Positions 1 to 8,272 of a stretch of DNA of 64,000 nt are shown one piece after another (position 1 is the first letter of the stretch; every line of letters begins with the position of its first letter). A model generated the notes under the pieces. The model saw only the letters and a program-made list of their open reading frames with translations, made no database searches and was not told the DNA's origin. Made by a program: the position numbers and the translations under genes. Origin of the DNA: Pseudoxanthomonas composti. GTDB lineage: Bacteria > Pseudomonadota > Gammaproteobacteria > Xanthomonadales > Xanthomonadaceae. Where the stretch lies: contig NZ_SAWZ01000005.1 in assembly GCF_004122095.1 (NCBI RefSeq), positions 248,001-312,000 on the forward strand, read 5' to 3'.

Positions 1-1040
1 GGCATCACCGGCGGGTTGCTGCCGGACTGCTGCGGCGCGGCTTGGCCCGGCTGCATGGGCACGTAGATCAGCTGGCGGCCATCGGCGCCGATGACCTTGC
101 GGTTGCTGGCCAGCACCTTCTCCACCGTCTCCAGCCACAGGCGCTTGCGCGTGGTGTCCGGGGCATTGGCGTACTGCTTCTGCAACAGGGTGAAGCGCTC
201 GGCATCGCCCTGGGCGTTGGCGATGACCGCCTCCTTGTAGCCCTCGGCCTGGGTGCGGGTGCGCGCGGCTTCGCCTCGCGACTCGGGCACCACCTTGGCG
301 GCGTAGGCATTGGCCTCGTTGACCAGGCGCTCGCGCACCTGCTGGGCGCCGTTGACCTCGTCGAAGGCGGGCTTGACCTGATCCGGCGGACGCGCGTTGG
401 GCAGGGTCAGGCCGGTGACGACCAGGCCGGTCTTGTAGGCATCCAGCGCGCCCTGCAGGCGGGTCCTGGCCGCGGCCGCCAGCGGGCCACGCTTGTTGAG
501 CACCGACTCCAGGTCCGAGCGGCCGACCTGCTCGCGCACCGCGCTCTGCGCGGACTGCTTGAGCATCTCATCGGCACTGCGCGTGCCGTACAGGTACAGA
601 TAGGGGTCGTTGATGCGGTACTGCACGTTGAGGGTGACGCTGACGATGTTCTCGTCGCTGGTCAGCACCGGCACGGTGTTGCTGAAGGTCTTGATCTCGG
701 TCGCGTTGACCTTCTGCACGCTCTCCACCGGCCAGGGCCACTTGAAGTTGGGGCCAGGCTGCATGACCCGGGCGAACTTGCCGAAGCGCAGCACCACGCC
801 CCGCTGCTGCTCGCCGATCAGCTGGAAGCTGCTCAGCACAAGCAACAGCAGCACCGCCAGCCCGACCCAGCGCAGCGGATTGCCGCCGCCGCCACTGAAC
901 AGCTCGCGCAGACGCTCGATCAGCGCGTTGAAGCCGCCACCACCGCCACCGGACGGCGTGTTGCGCCGCCAGGGATTGTTGTTGGACCCGTTGCCGCCCG
1001 ATCCGTTGTTGCCCGAGCTTCCAGGGGTGTTCCAGGCCAT
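1..1040 (-). CDS. hflK: HflK, membrane regulator of the FtsH protease (partial)
   Basis: HflK forms, with HflC, a membrane-anchored complex that surrounds and modulates the FtsH protease. The frame starts at an ATG at 1040 and is still open at the left edge after 346 codons, so the C-terminus and any hflC lie outside. Residues 1-53 are rich in Gly, Asn and Ser; one membrane helix follows at about 56-75; the SPFH/band 7 domain begins near residue 76 (EQQRGVVLRFGKF). A GGAG box lies about 7 bases before the start. It is the last visible gene of the leftward series ftsH, folP, miaA, hfq, hflX, hflK, which agrees with its role as an FtsH partner. Identification is secure; only the length is unknown. 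Confidence 0.95.
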   Translation of the reverse strand, partial: MAWNTPGSSGNNGSGGNGSNNNPWRRNTPSGGGGGGFNALIERLRELFSGGGGNPLRWVGLAVLLLLVLSSFQLIGEQQRGVVLRFGKFARVMQPGPNFKWPWPVESVQKVNATEIKTFSNTVPVLTSDENIVSVTLNVQYRINDPYLYLYGTRSADEMLKQSAQSAVREQVGRSDLESVLNKRGPLAAAARTRLQGALDAYKTGLVVTGLTLPNARPPDQVKPAFDEVNGAQQVRERLVNEANAYAAKVVPESRGEAARTRTQAEGYKEAVIANAQGDAERFTLLQKQYANAPDTTRKRLWLETVEKVLASNRKVIGADGRQLIYVPMQPGQAAPQQSGSNPPVM

Positions 1041-1091
1041 GCCCACTCCGTATTGGTGACCCACACCGGCGCTGGCGCCGTGCGGATCTTA

Positions 1092-1107
1092 AGAATCGTC
1101 CGATTCT
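1092..1107. promoter_or_regulatory. Inverted repeat upstream of hflK
   Basis: AGAATCG-TC-CGATTCT is a perfect 7-bp inverted repeat with a 2-base centre in the 223-bp divergent gap between hflK and the GH15 gene. It lies 52-67 bases before the hflK start, in a locally AT-richer patch. Its shape fits a dimeric regulator site, but no regulator is implied by the sequence and the function is inferred only. Confidence 0.3.
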
Positions 1108-1263
1108 ACAAGATGGGGCGCCGCCCGCCGTGGGCAAGGCGGCCGGGACCGGGGCTGTCCGACAGGGCCGTCAGCGGCGGGCAAGCCAACGGTCGGGCAA
1201 TGCCCACGCGGGCCTGACGAGCCGGCTGCTATCTCTGGCGCCTGGTTTCCGCACGAGGCTCCC

Positions 1264-3066
1264 ATGCCGGCACATATCGAGGACTACGCCATGCTCGGCA
1301 ACTGCCGCAGCGCCGCGCTGGTCTGCTCCAACGGCTCCATCGACTGGCTCTGCCTGCCCCGCTTCGATTCCGATGCCGTTTTCGCCGGCCTGCTGGGCAG
1401 CAGCGAGCACGGCCGCTGGCTCATCGGCCCCACCGGCCAGGCCAGCAGCTCGCGGCACTACCGCGATGGCAGCCTGGTGCTGGAGACGCGCTTCGAGAAC
1501 GAAGGCGGCGCGGTGCGGGTGATCGATTTCATGGTCGCCAGCCACGACGGCCAGCCGCACAGCCACCTGGTACGTCGCGTCGAAGGGCTGCGCGGCACGA
1601 TGCAGCTGCGCACGGAGATCGTGCTGCGCTTCGGCTACGGCAAGGTCACGCCCTGGGTCACGCAGGTCGATGGCGGCCTGCTGGCCATCGCCGGGCCTGA
1701 CCAGATCGTCATCCGCAGCCAGGTGCCGCTGCGCAGCCACGACTTCATCACCGACGCCACGTTCGACATCGGCCAGGGCCAGACCGTGGACTTCGTGCTG
1801 AGCCATGGGCCTTCGCACACGCAAGCGCCGGCGCCGCTGGATGCCGCACAGGCGCTGGCCACCACCGAGGACTTCTGGCACGACTGGTCCGGCCATTGCA
1901 TGCAGGCGGGCAAGTGGAGCGAGCTGGTCAAGCGCTCGCTGATCGTGCTCAAGGGGCTGAGCTATCTGCCCACGGGCGCGATCATCGCCGCGCCCACCGC
2001 GTCGCTGCCGGAGCAGCTGGGCGGCGAGCGCAACTGGGACTATCGCTACTGCTGGCTGCGCGATGGCGTGTTCGTGCTGCTGGCGCTGCTCAACGCCGGC
2101 TATCTCGAGGAGGCCGCGGCCTTCCGCAACTGGGTCAAGCGCGCCGTGGCCGGCACGCCTGGCGAGCTGCAGGCGCTGTACGGTGTGGGCGGGGAGCGAC
2201 GTCTGGCCGAGTGGGACGCGGACTGGCTGCCCGGCTATGAAGGCAGCCGCCCGGTGCACATTGGCAACGCGGCGGCCAAGCAGTTCCAGCTGGATGTGTA
2301 CGGCGAGGTGATCGGCCTGATGGAGTTCGCCGAGCGCAAGGGCGTACCGGCCGATGACACCATCCACGACCTGGAACGCGCCTTCCTCGACGAACTGGAA
2401 AAGCGCTGGCAGGAGCCGGACGAAGGCATCTGGGAGATGCGCGATGGCCGCGCCCACTTCGTCCATTCCAAACTGATGGCCTGGCTGGCCTTCGACCGTG
2501 CCGCGGAGAACCCCAGCCGCGCCTACAGCGATGCGCAGCGCGCGCACTGGCGAGAGCTGGCCGATCGCGTCAAGGCGCAGATCCTCGACCAGGGTGTGCA
2601 CGCCGATGGTTACTTTGTGCAGTCCTACGGCAGCCAGCGGCTGGATGCGGCACTGCTGCTGATCCCGATGGTGGGCCTGCTGCCACCTCAGGACCCGCGC
2701 GTGGTGGCCACCGTGGAAGCCATCGAGCGCGAGCTGACCGTGGACGGGCTGGTCCTGCGCTACCGCACCGATGACGCCGCCGGCGATGGCCTGCCGCCAG
2801 GCGAAGGCACCTTCCTGGCCTGCAGCTTCTGGCTGGTCGAATGCCTGGTGATGATCGGCCGGCATGCCGATGCCGAGGCGCTGTTCGAGCGCCTGTGCGG
2901 CCTGTGCAACGACGTAGGCCTGCTGGCCGAGGAATACGACCCCAGGAGCGGCCGCATGCTCGGCAACTTCCCCCAGGGCTACTCGCACGTGGCCCTGGTC
3001 AACGCCGCCTATCGCCTGGCCGATGCCGGCCACCACCACCATCCCAGTGAGGAGGTTCAGTCATGA
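1264..3066 (+). CDS. Glycoside hydrolase family 15 protein (glucoamylase/trehalase-like)
   Basis: A 600-residue GH15 enzyme that would release glucose from an alpha-glucoside such as trehalose or maltooligosaccharides. The N-terminus (IEDYAMLGNCRSAALV then GSIDWLCLPRFDS, residues 5-37) is the beta-sandwich segment typical of bacterial GH15 proteins. The (alpha/alpha)6 barrel carries the ERNWDYRYCWLRDG signature at about 255-268, and LAEEYDPRSGRMLGNFPQGYSH at about 552-573 is the usual C-terminal active-site loop. There is no signal peptide, so it should act in the cytoplasm. It overlaps zwf by 4 bases (ATGA) and zwf overlaps gntK the same way, so glucose release and its oxidation are co-transcribed. 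The exact substrate cannot be read from sequence; trehalase activity is known for some relatives. Confidence 0.88.
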   Translation: MPAHIEDYAMLGNCRSAALVCSNGSIDWLCLPRFDSDAVFAGLLGSSEHGRWLIGPTGQASSSRHYRDGSLVLETRFENEGGAVRVIDFMVASHDGQPHSHLVRRVEGLRGTMQLRTEIVLRFGYGKVTPWVTQVDGGLLAIAGPDQIVIRSQVPLRSHDFITDATFDIGQGQTVDFVLSHGPSHTQAPAPLDAAQALATTEDFWHDWSGHCMQAGKWSELVKRSLIVLKGLSYLPTGAIIAAPTASLPEQLGGERNWDYRYCWLRDGVFVLLALLNAGYLEEAAAFRNWVKRAVAGTPGELQALYGVGGERRLAEWDADWLPGYEGSRPVHIGNAAAKQFQLDVYGEVIGLMEFAERKGVPADDTIHDLERAFLDELEKRWQEPDEGIWEMRDGRAHFVHSKLMAWLAFDRAAENPSRAYSDAQRAHWRELADRVKAQILDQGVHADGYFVQSYGSQRLDAALLLIPMVGLLPPQDPRVVATVEAIERELTVDGLVLRYRTDDAAGDGLPPGEGTFLACSFWLVECLVMIGRHADAEALFERLCGLCNDVGLLAEEYDPRSGRMLGNFPQGYSHVALVNAAYRLADAGHHHHPSEEVQS

Positions 3067-4700
3067 ACGAGATCGCCCATGCCCCGGAGAACGGCAGCGC
3101 CCCGCCCTGCCTGCTGGTGCTCTTCGGCGCGCGCGGGGACCTGGCCAAGCGGCTGGTGATGCCGGCGCTGTACAACCTCAAGCGCGCCGGCCAGCTGGAC
3201 GACAACTTCGCCATCATCGGCTTCGACCACGGCGATATCAGCGAGCGCAACTGGCGGCGCACGATCAGCGATGCCATGTACGCGCAGGCCACCAAGGGCG
3301 GCGGCGAGTTCCAGGCCGATGGCCTGGACGAGGAAGCCTGGGGCTGGCTCAACAAGCGCATGCACTACCTGCGTGGCGATTTCACCAAGGCCGCCGACTA
3401 CCGCGCCCTGAAGACCCAGCTGGCCGAGCTGGACAAGCGCTATGCCACCGAAGGCAACGTGTTGTTCTACCTGGCCACCGCACCGAGCTTCTTCGCCCCG
3501 GCGCTGAAGGAGCTGGGCCGCGCCGGCCTGGTCAAGCAGGGCGGCAGCAATGGCTGGCGCCGGGTGATCGTGGAAAAGCCCTTCGGCCACGACCTGCAGA
3601 GCGCGCGCGACCTCAACGCGGTGGTGGCCAAGGTCCTGACCGAGGACCAGGTGTTCCGCATCGATCATTTCCTGGGCAAGGAGACGGTGCAGAACATCCA
3701 GGCCTTCCGCTTCGCCAATGGCCTGTTCGAGCCGGTGTGGAACCGCGACCGCATCGACCATGTGCAGATCACCGCCGCCGAGACCATCGGCGTGGAGGGG
3801 CGTGGCCGCTTCTACGACCCCACCGGCTGCCTGCGCGACATGGTGCCCAATCATCTGTTCCAGCTGCTGGCCATGGTGGCCATGGAGCCACCGGCCGACT
3901 TCACCCCGCAGGCCATGCTGCGCCGGCGCACGGAAGTGATCGAAGCCGTACGTCCGCTGGCGCCGGAAGACGTGGTGCGCGGCCAATACGCGGCCGGCAC
4001 GATCGCCGGCCAGCAGGTGCCCGGCTACCGCGATGAAGACACCGTGCCGCCGACCACCGACACCGAGACCTTCGTGGCGATGAAGCTGGCCATCGACACC
4101 TGGCGCTGGGCCGGCGTTCCGTTCTACCTGCGCACTGGCAAGCGCATGCGCGAGCGCACCACCGAAGTCGCCATCCGCTTCAAGCCCGCCCCGCTGGCGC
4201 CGTTCCGGCATACGGCGGTGGGCGGCTACGGACCGGACTGGCTGGTGCTGCATATCCAGCCGGACGAAGGCATCTCGCTGCAGTTCGACGTCAAGCGCCC
4301 GGGCTATCCGGTGAGCCTGGCGCCGGTGCGCATGGACTTCCGCTACCGCGACTGGTTTCCACGCGAGTACTCGGTGGGCTACGAGCGCCTGCTGCACGAC
4401 TGCATGCGCGGGGAATCGGGCCTGTTCCAGGATGCGGCCATGGTCGATGCGGCCTGGCGCATCGTGCAGCCGGTGCTCGATGCCTGGGCCGCGCAGCCGC
4501 CAACCGATTTCCCCAACTATCCGGCCGGCAGCGATGGCCCGGGGGCAGCCGATGCACTGCTGGCGCTGGACCAGGGCCGCACCTGGCGGCCGCTCACCGC
4601 CGGGCGCAAGCCACCGCCGCACCGCAAGAGCGCGCAGGCCAAGCGCAGCAAGCCGGACAGTGCGCCCGCCACCAAGAAGCCACGCAAGTCACGTACATGA
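3063..4700 (+). CDS. zwf: Glucose-6-phosphate 1-dehydrogenase
   Basis: Oxidises glucose 6-phosphate to 6-phosphogluconolactone with NAD(P)+, the entry to the pentose phosphate and Entner-Doudoroff routes. The Rossmann motif FGARGDLAKR is near residues 20-30, VEKPFGHD near 170, and the active-site signature RIDHFLGKE at 199-207 contains the catalytic His202. The protein is 545 residues, longer than the roughly 490-510 usual for the family; the surplus is a C-terminal tail from about residue 507 rich in Lys, Arg and Pro that looks disordered. The ATG at 3063 sits in a 4-base overlap with the upstream GH15 gene, after a GAGGAGG ribosome site inside that gene. It in turn overlaps gntK by 4 bases. 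Confidence 0.96.
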   Translation: MNEIAHAPENGSAPPCLLVLFGARGDLAKRLVMPALYNLKRAGQLDDNFAIIGFDHGDISERNWRRTISDAMYAQATKGGGEFQADGLDEEAWGWLNKRMHYLRGDFTKAADYRALKTQLAELDKRYATEGNVLFYLATAPSFFAPALKELGRAGLVKQGGSNGWRRVIVEKPFGHDLQSARDLNAVVAKVLTEDQVFRIDHFLGKETVQNIQAFRFANGLFEPVWNRDRIDHVQITAAETIGVEGRGRFYDPTGCLRDMVPNHLFQLLAMVAMEPPADFTPQAMLRRRTEVIEAVRPLAPEDVVRGQYAAGTIAGQQVPGYRDEDTVPPTTDTETFVAMKLAIDTWRWAGVPFYLRTGKRMRERTTEVAIRFKPAPLAPFRHTAVGGYGPDWLVLHIQPDEGISLQFDVKRPGYPVSLAPVRMDFRYRDWFPREYSVGYERLLHDCMRGESGLFQDAAMVDAAWRIVQPVLDAWAAQPPTDFPNYPAGSDGPGAADALLALDQGRTWRPLTAGRKPPPHRKSAQAKRSKPDSAPATKKPRKSRT

Positions 4701-5266
4701 GCCATCACCCGCACCGCGATTCCAAGCGTCTGCCCGCCACCTTGCTGGTCATGGGCGTGTCCGCCTCGGGCAAGACCGGCATCTCGCGCCGCCTGGCCAA
4801 ACGCCTGGACCGCGCCTGGCTGGATGCCGACGACCTGCACCCCAAGGCCAACATCGAGAAGATGGCGGCCGGCTTTCCCCTGACCGACGAGGACCGCTGG
4901 CCCTGGCTGGACGCGGTGGCCGACTGGATCGCCACCCAACGCCAGGACGGCAAGCGCTGCGTGGTGGCGTGTTCGGCGCTCAAGCGGGTCTATCGCGATC
5001 ACCTGCGGCGGGCCGATGCCGAGCTGCTGCTGGTCTTCCTCAAGCGCGACCGCGCCGAACTGGAGCTGCGCATCCGCGAGCGCGAAGGCCACTTCATGCC
5101 ACCCAGCCAGCTCGACGATCAGCTGGCAACCCTGGAACCGCCGCAGGCCGACGAGGCCACCTACGTGGTGACCCCGAAGACCAAGGCCAAGGACACAGCC
5201 AAGGCGGTCATCAAGGCATTGCGCAAACGTGCCCGCCACGCGGAGGCGTCCGAGCAAGAGGCCTAG
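4697..5266 (+). CDS. gntK: Gluconokinase
   Basis: Phosphorylates gluconate to 6-phosphogluconate with ATP. The P-loop GVSASGKT lies at about residues 19-26, followed by the family-typical DADDLHPKANIEKMAAG and TDEDRWPWLDA stretches; VACSALKRVYRDHLR and the FLKRDRAEL lid region also match. At 189 residues it is slightly longer than the usual 165-180, with an extra charged C-terminal tail. The start overlaps the zwf stop (ATGA), making it the third gene of a GH15-zwf-gntK operon whose products all converge on 6-phosphogluconate. No edd or eda is in the window. Nothing recognisable follows in the 191 bases before hflX. Confidence 0.93.
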   Translation: MSHHPHRDSKRLPATLLVMGVSASGKTGISRRLAKRLDRAWLDADDLHPKANIEKMAAGFPLTDEDRWPWLDAVADWIATQRQDGKRCVVACSALKRVYRDHLRRADAELLLVFLKRDRAELELRIREREGHFMPPSQLDDQLATLEPPQADEATYVVTPKTKAKDTAKAVIKALRKRARHAEASEQEA

Positions 5267-5457
5267 GGCAAGACATGGCGCGCACGGGGTTGGCCTTCCT
5301 GCGCGCCTGCACGCACAACGCATCCGGGTTTGCCGGCACACACACGCATTTGCGCTCAAGCGGAAGGCGCGTCGCGAGTCCCAACAGGTACCACGGCGAG
5401 CGCGGTCTTACCCGGCTCAGCTTCCGATGGCGATCGCGACCCGCTTCGTAGCGAGCT

Positions 5458-6786
5458 TCAGGCCCACTCGTCCTGCGCGACCGGTGGCAGCAGGGCCTCC
5501 AGCAGGTGACCCTCCGGCTGCGCCGCCAGCTTCTCGGCGTCGGCGCGGGCCAGGTCCAGCACCAGTCGCCAGCCGCCTTCCTCGAAATGCTCCTCGCGCA
5601 CGGCTTCCAGCGCGTGCAGGCGCGCGCGCAAGCGCCCGGCGCTGGCCGGCAGGGCGATCTCGCCCTGGATGCGCTGCAGGTCCAGCAGCTGCGCCAGGGC
5701 GTCGTTGAGCACGTCCAGGCCGAGTCGGTCGCGGGCGGACAACCACACCCGCTCGCGCCCCTCGTTGGGCTGATCGTGGCGCGCGGTGGCGCCCTCGATG
5801 CGGTCGATCTTATTGTAGACCAGCAGCTGCGGGATATCGCCGGCGCCGATCTCGTGCAGCACCTCATCCACCTGGGCGATGCGTTCATCGCGCAGGGGGT
5901 CGGCCGCATCGATCACGTGCAGCAGCAGGTCGGCCTCGCGCGCCTCGGACAGCGTGGAGCGGAAGGCGGCGACCAGCTCGTGTGGCAGATCCCGCACGAA
6001 GCCGACCGTGTCGGCCAGCACGATGCCGCCACCCGGCAGATTCACCCGGCGCACGGTCGGGTCCAGGGTGGCGAAGAGCTGATCGGCCGCGTAGGCCTCG
6101 GCCCCGGTGATGGCGTTGAACAGGGTGGATTTGCCGGCATTGGTATAGCCCACCAGGGCCACGCGCGGCAGCTCGCTGCGCACGCGGGCGCGGCGCATCT
6201 GCGTGTGCTGCACCTCGACCTTTTCCAGCCGCTTTTGCAGCTGGTCCACCCGCTTCTGCAACAGGCGGCGGTCGGTTTCCAGCTGAGTTTCACCCGGGCC
6301 GCGCAGGCCGATGGAACCACCGCGCTGGCGCTCCAGGTGGGTCCAGCCGCGCACCAGGCGCGTGGCGATGTGCTTGAGCTGAGCCAGCTCGACCTGCAGC
6401 TTGCCTTCGTGGCTGCGGGCGCGCTGGGCAAAGATGTCCAGGATCAGGCCGGTGCGGTCCAGCACGCGGCGCTCCAAGGCCTTTTCCAGGTTGCGTTCCT
6501 GGCCGGGCGTGAGCGCGTGATTGACCAGGATCAGGTCCGCGCCGGTGGCATCGGCCGCGGCCTTGACCTCCTCCAGCTTGCCGCTGCCGATGAAGGTCGA
6601 GGGGCTGGGCTTGTCCGAGCGCGCGGTCAGCACCGCGGCGATGGTCGCCCCGGCCGAGCGCGCCAGCTCGGTGAATTCCTCGGCAGCGTCTTCGTCGGCC
6701 GTGGCGGCGGACGCGCCGCCGCGCACCGGCTGGATCAGCAGGGCGTGCTCGCCCCGTTTGGAGCGTTCGAACAACTCAGTGGGCAT
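5458..6786 (-). CDS. hflX: GTPase HflX (ribosome-associated)
   Basis: HflX is a translational GTPase that binds the ribosome and splits or rescues stalled ribosomes under stress. The 442-residue protein has the N-terminal HflX domain (SGKLEEVKAAADATGADLIL and GPGETQLETDRR), then a coiled linker, then the G domain: G1 VGYTNAGKSTLFN near 204-216, G3 ADTVGFVRDLPHELV near 250-264 and G4 YNKIDRI near 320. The start is the ATG at 6786; a slightly downstream start is conceivable because the first residues MPTELFERSKRGEH are only loosely conserved. It lies 83 bases downstream of hfq on the same strand, and hflK follows further downstream beyond a rightward operon at 1264-5266 that interrupts the usual hflX-hflK adjacency. 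Confidence 0.95.
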   Translation of the reverse strand: MPTELFERSKRGEHALLIQPVRGGASAATADEDAAEEFTELARSAGATIAAVLTARSDKPSPSTFIGSGKLEEVKAAADATGADLILVNHALTPGQERNLEKALERRVLDRTGLILDIFAQRARSHEGKLQVELAQLKHIATRLVRGWTHLERQRGGSIGLRGPGETQLETDRRLLQKRVDQLQKRLEKVEVQHTQMRRARVRSELPRVALVGYTNAGKSTLFNAITGAEAYAADQLFATLDPTVRRVNLPGGGIVLADTVGFVRDLPHELVAAFRSTLSEAREADLLLHVIDAADPLRDERIAQVDEVLHEIGAGDIPQLLVYNKIDRIEGATARHDQPNEGRERVWLSARDRLGLDVLNDALAQLLDLQRIQGEIALPASAGRLRARLHALEAVREEHFEEGGWRLVLDLARADAEKLAAQPEGHLLEALLPPVAQDEWA

Positions 6787-6869
6787 GGCTTGGCAAACAG
6801 GACGTCATGGCCCCGACATGGTGCCGGGGGCGCCCTTCTTCAACCGTGACTGCGGTCTGGCCGCGGCGA

Positions 6870-7142
6870 TTACTCGCCCTCGACCTCGCCGTCGGGCGAA
6901 TCGCCCTGCTGCACGTAGCCGCCACCGGGCCCCACGCGCACGTTGCGCGCCGGCACGACGGTGGAAATGGCGTGCTTGTAGACCATCTGGCTGACCGTGT
7001 TGCGCAGCAGGACCACGAACTGGTCGAACGACTCGACCGTGCCCTGCAGCTTGATGCCATTGACCAGATAGACCGACACCGGCACGCGTTCGCGGCGCAG
7101 CGCGTTCAGAAAGGGATCCTGGAGGGATTGGCCCTTGGACAT
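6870..7142 (-). CDS. hfq: RNA chaperone Hfq
   Basis: A 90-residue Sm-like protein that forms hexameric rings and pairs small RNAs with mRNA targets. Sm1 lies at about residues 8-45 ([38 protein letters not shown]) and Sm2 contains the diagnostic YKHAIST near 55-61. The C-terminal tail (about 67-90) is short, Gly-rich then acidic (DGEVEGE). The ATG at 7142 follows a GGGGGA box at a usable distance; longer in-frame readings upstream have no family similarity. It lies between miaA and hflX as in most gammaproteobacteria. A promoter-like sequence overlaps the miaA 3' end, 90-117 bases upstream. Confidence 0.97.
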   Translation of the reverse strand: MSKGQSLQDPFLNALRRERVPVSVYLVNGIKLQGTVESFDQFVVLLRNTVSQMVYKHAISTVVPARNVRVGPGGGYVQQGDSPDGEVEGE

Positions 7143-7215
7143 GATGTTGTTTCCCCCGCCCATTTCGATGGGCTGTGATTGTTGTGATCCGCCGGTAGTC
7201 GCAGCGTCCCCTGGA

Positions 7216-7259
7216 GCGACCGGTCGCCCGATAGTACACAACCGGATCGTCGTGGTCAG
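7216..7259 (-). promoter_or_regulatory. Candidate hfq promoter with palindrome at its start point
   Basis: On the minus strand CTGACC (7254-7259) and TACTAT (7231-7236) are separated by exactly 17 bases and resemble sigma-70 -35 and -10 boxes. The -35 box overlaps the last codons of miaA. A perfect 12-base palindrome GCGACCGGTCGC (7216-7227) sits 3 bases below the -10 box, where transcription would begin, so a bound protein could block initiation. The boxes are read directly; use as the hfq promoter is inferred from position. Hfq genes elsewhere are known to have promoters in or near miaA. Confidence 0.4.
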
Positions 7260-8212
7260 CGACCCAGTCCCAGAAACAGCGCGAGCGCATCCTCCAACCG
7301 GCCCTGGTCGGCCGCAGGGTCGAACCAGCGCAGATCCGGCTGGCCACGCAGCCAGGTGAGCTGCCGCTTGGCCAGCTGCCGGGTGGCCTGGATGGCGCGC
7401 TCGCGAAAGCCCGCCGCATCGATCAGGCCATCCAGGTGCTCCCACGCCTGGCGGTAGCCCACCGCGCGCACCGCAGGCAGGTCCAGCGGCGCGGCGACGG
7501 CCTGCATCTGCGGCAGCGCGCGCAGGGCGCGGACTTCATCGAGAAAGCCTTCGGCGAGCATGGCGTCGAAGCGCGCCTGGATCCTGCCATGCAGCACCGC
7601 GCGCTCGGGCGGTGCGATGGCCAGCTTCAACACGCGCATGGGGAGGCGGTCGCTGCCGGGTTGGCGCTGCCAGTGCGTGATCGGCTGGCCGCTCAGGCGG
7701 AACACCTCCAGCGCCCGCTGGATCCGCTGCGGGTCGGTGGGCTTGATGCGCGCGGCGGCCTCGGCATCCACCTGCGCCAGCTGCGCGTGCAGCGCCGGCC
7801 AACCCACCTGCGCCGCCTCGGCGGCGATCTGCGCGCGCAGGGCCGGGTCGGCCGGCGGCATCGGCGCCAGGCCCTGCAGCAGCGCCTGGAAGTACAGCCC
7901 GGTGCCTCCGGCCAGGATCGGCAGGCGGCCACGGGCGGCGATCTCGCGCGCGGCTGCGCGTGCGGCTTGCGCGAACTCGGCCGCGGAAAAGGTCTGCCAC
8001 GGGTCGCGCACGTCGATCAGGTGGTGCGGCACAGCCGCGCGCATGGCTGCGTCCGGCTTGGCCGCGCCGATATCCAGGCCGCGATAGACCAGCGCCGAAT
8101 CCACGCTGATGATCTCGCCGTTCAAGCGATGCGCCCACTCCATCGCCAGGGCGGTCTTGCCCGAAGCGGTGGGGCCCATCAGGGCAATGGCGGCAGGACG
8201 CGGAGCGGACAT
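7256..8212 (-). CDS. miaA: tRNA dimethylallyltransferase
   Basis: Transfers a dimethylallyl group to N6 of adenosine 37 in tRNAs that read codons starting with U. The 318-residue protein opens with the P-loop [14 protein letters not shown] (about residues 12-25); [20 protein letters not shown] and [18 protein letters not shown] follow as in the family, and [21 protein letters not shown] at about 100-120 carries the substrate channel. The C-terminal part ([28 protein letters not shown]) is also typical. It starts 60 bases downstream of folP and ends 113 bases before hfq, all on the minus strand, the standard neighbourhood. Confidence 0.96.
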   Translation of the reverse strand: MSAPRPAAIALMGPTASGKTALAMEWAHRLNGEIISVDSALVYRGLDIGAAKPDAAMRAAVPHHLIDVRDPWQTFSAAEFAQAARAAAREIAARGRLPILAGGTGLYFQALLQGLAPMPPADPALRAQIAAEAAQVGWPALHAQLAQVDAEAAARIKPTDPQRIQRALEVFRLSGQPITHWQRQPGSDRLPMRVLKLAIAPPERAVLHGRIQARFDAMLAEGFLDEVRALRALPQMQAVAAPLDLPAVRAVGYRQAWEHLDGLIDAAGFRERAIQATRQLAKRQLTWLRGQPDLRWFDPAADQGRLEDALALFLGLGR

Positions 8213-8272
8213 GGCGCATTGTCGCCCGCGGCCGCCTGCGACGGAAACGGCGCCTTGCGTCCGCGTGCGCGG

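Noticed and set aside
1171-3042. 623-codon open frame antisense to the GH15 gene
   Set aside because: GC-rich third positions keep antisense frames open; the sense strand has full GH15 similarity and the antisense protein has none.
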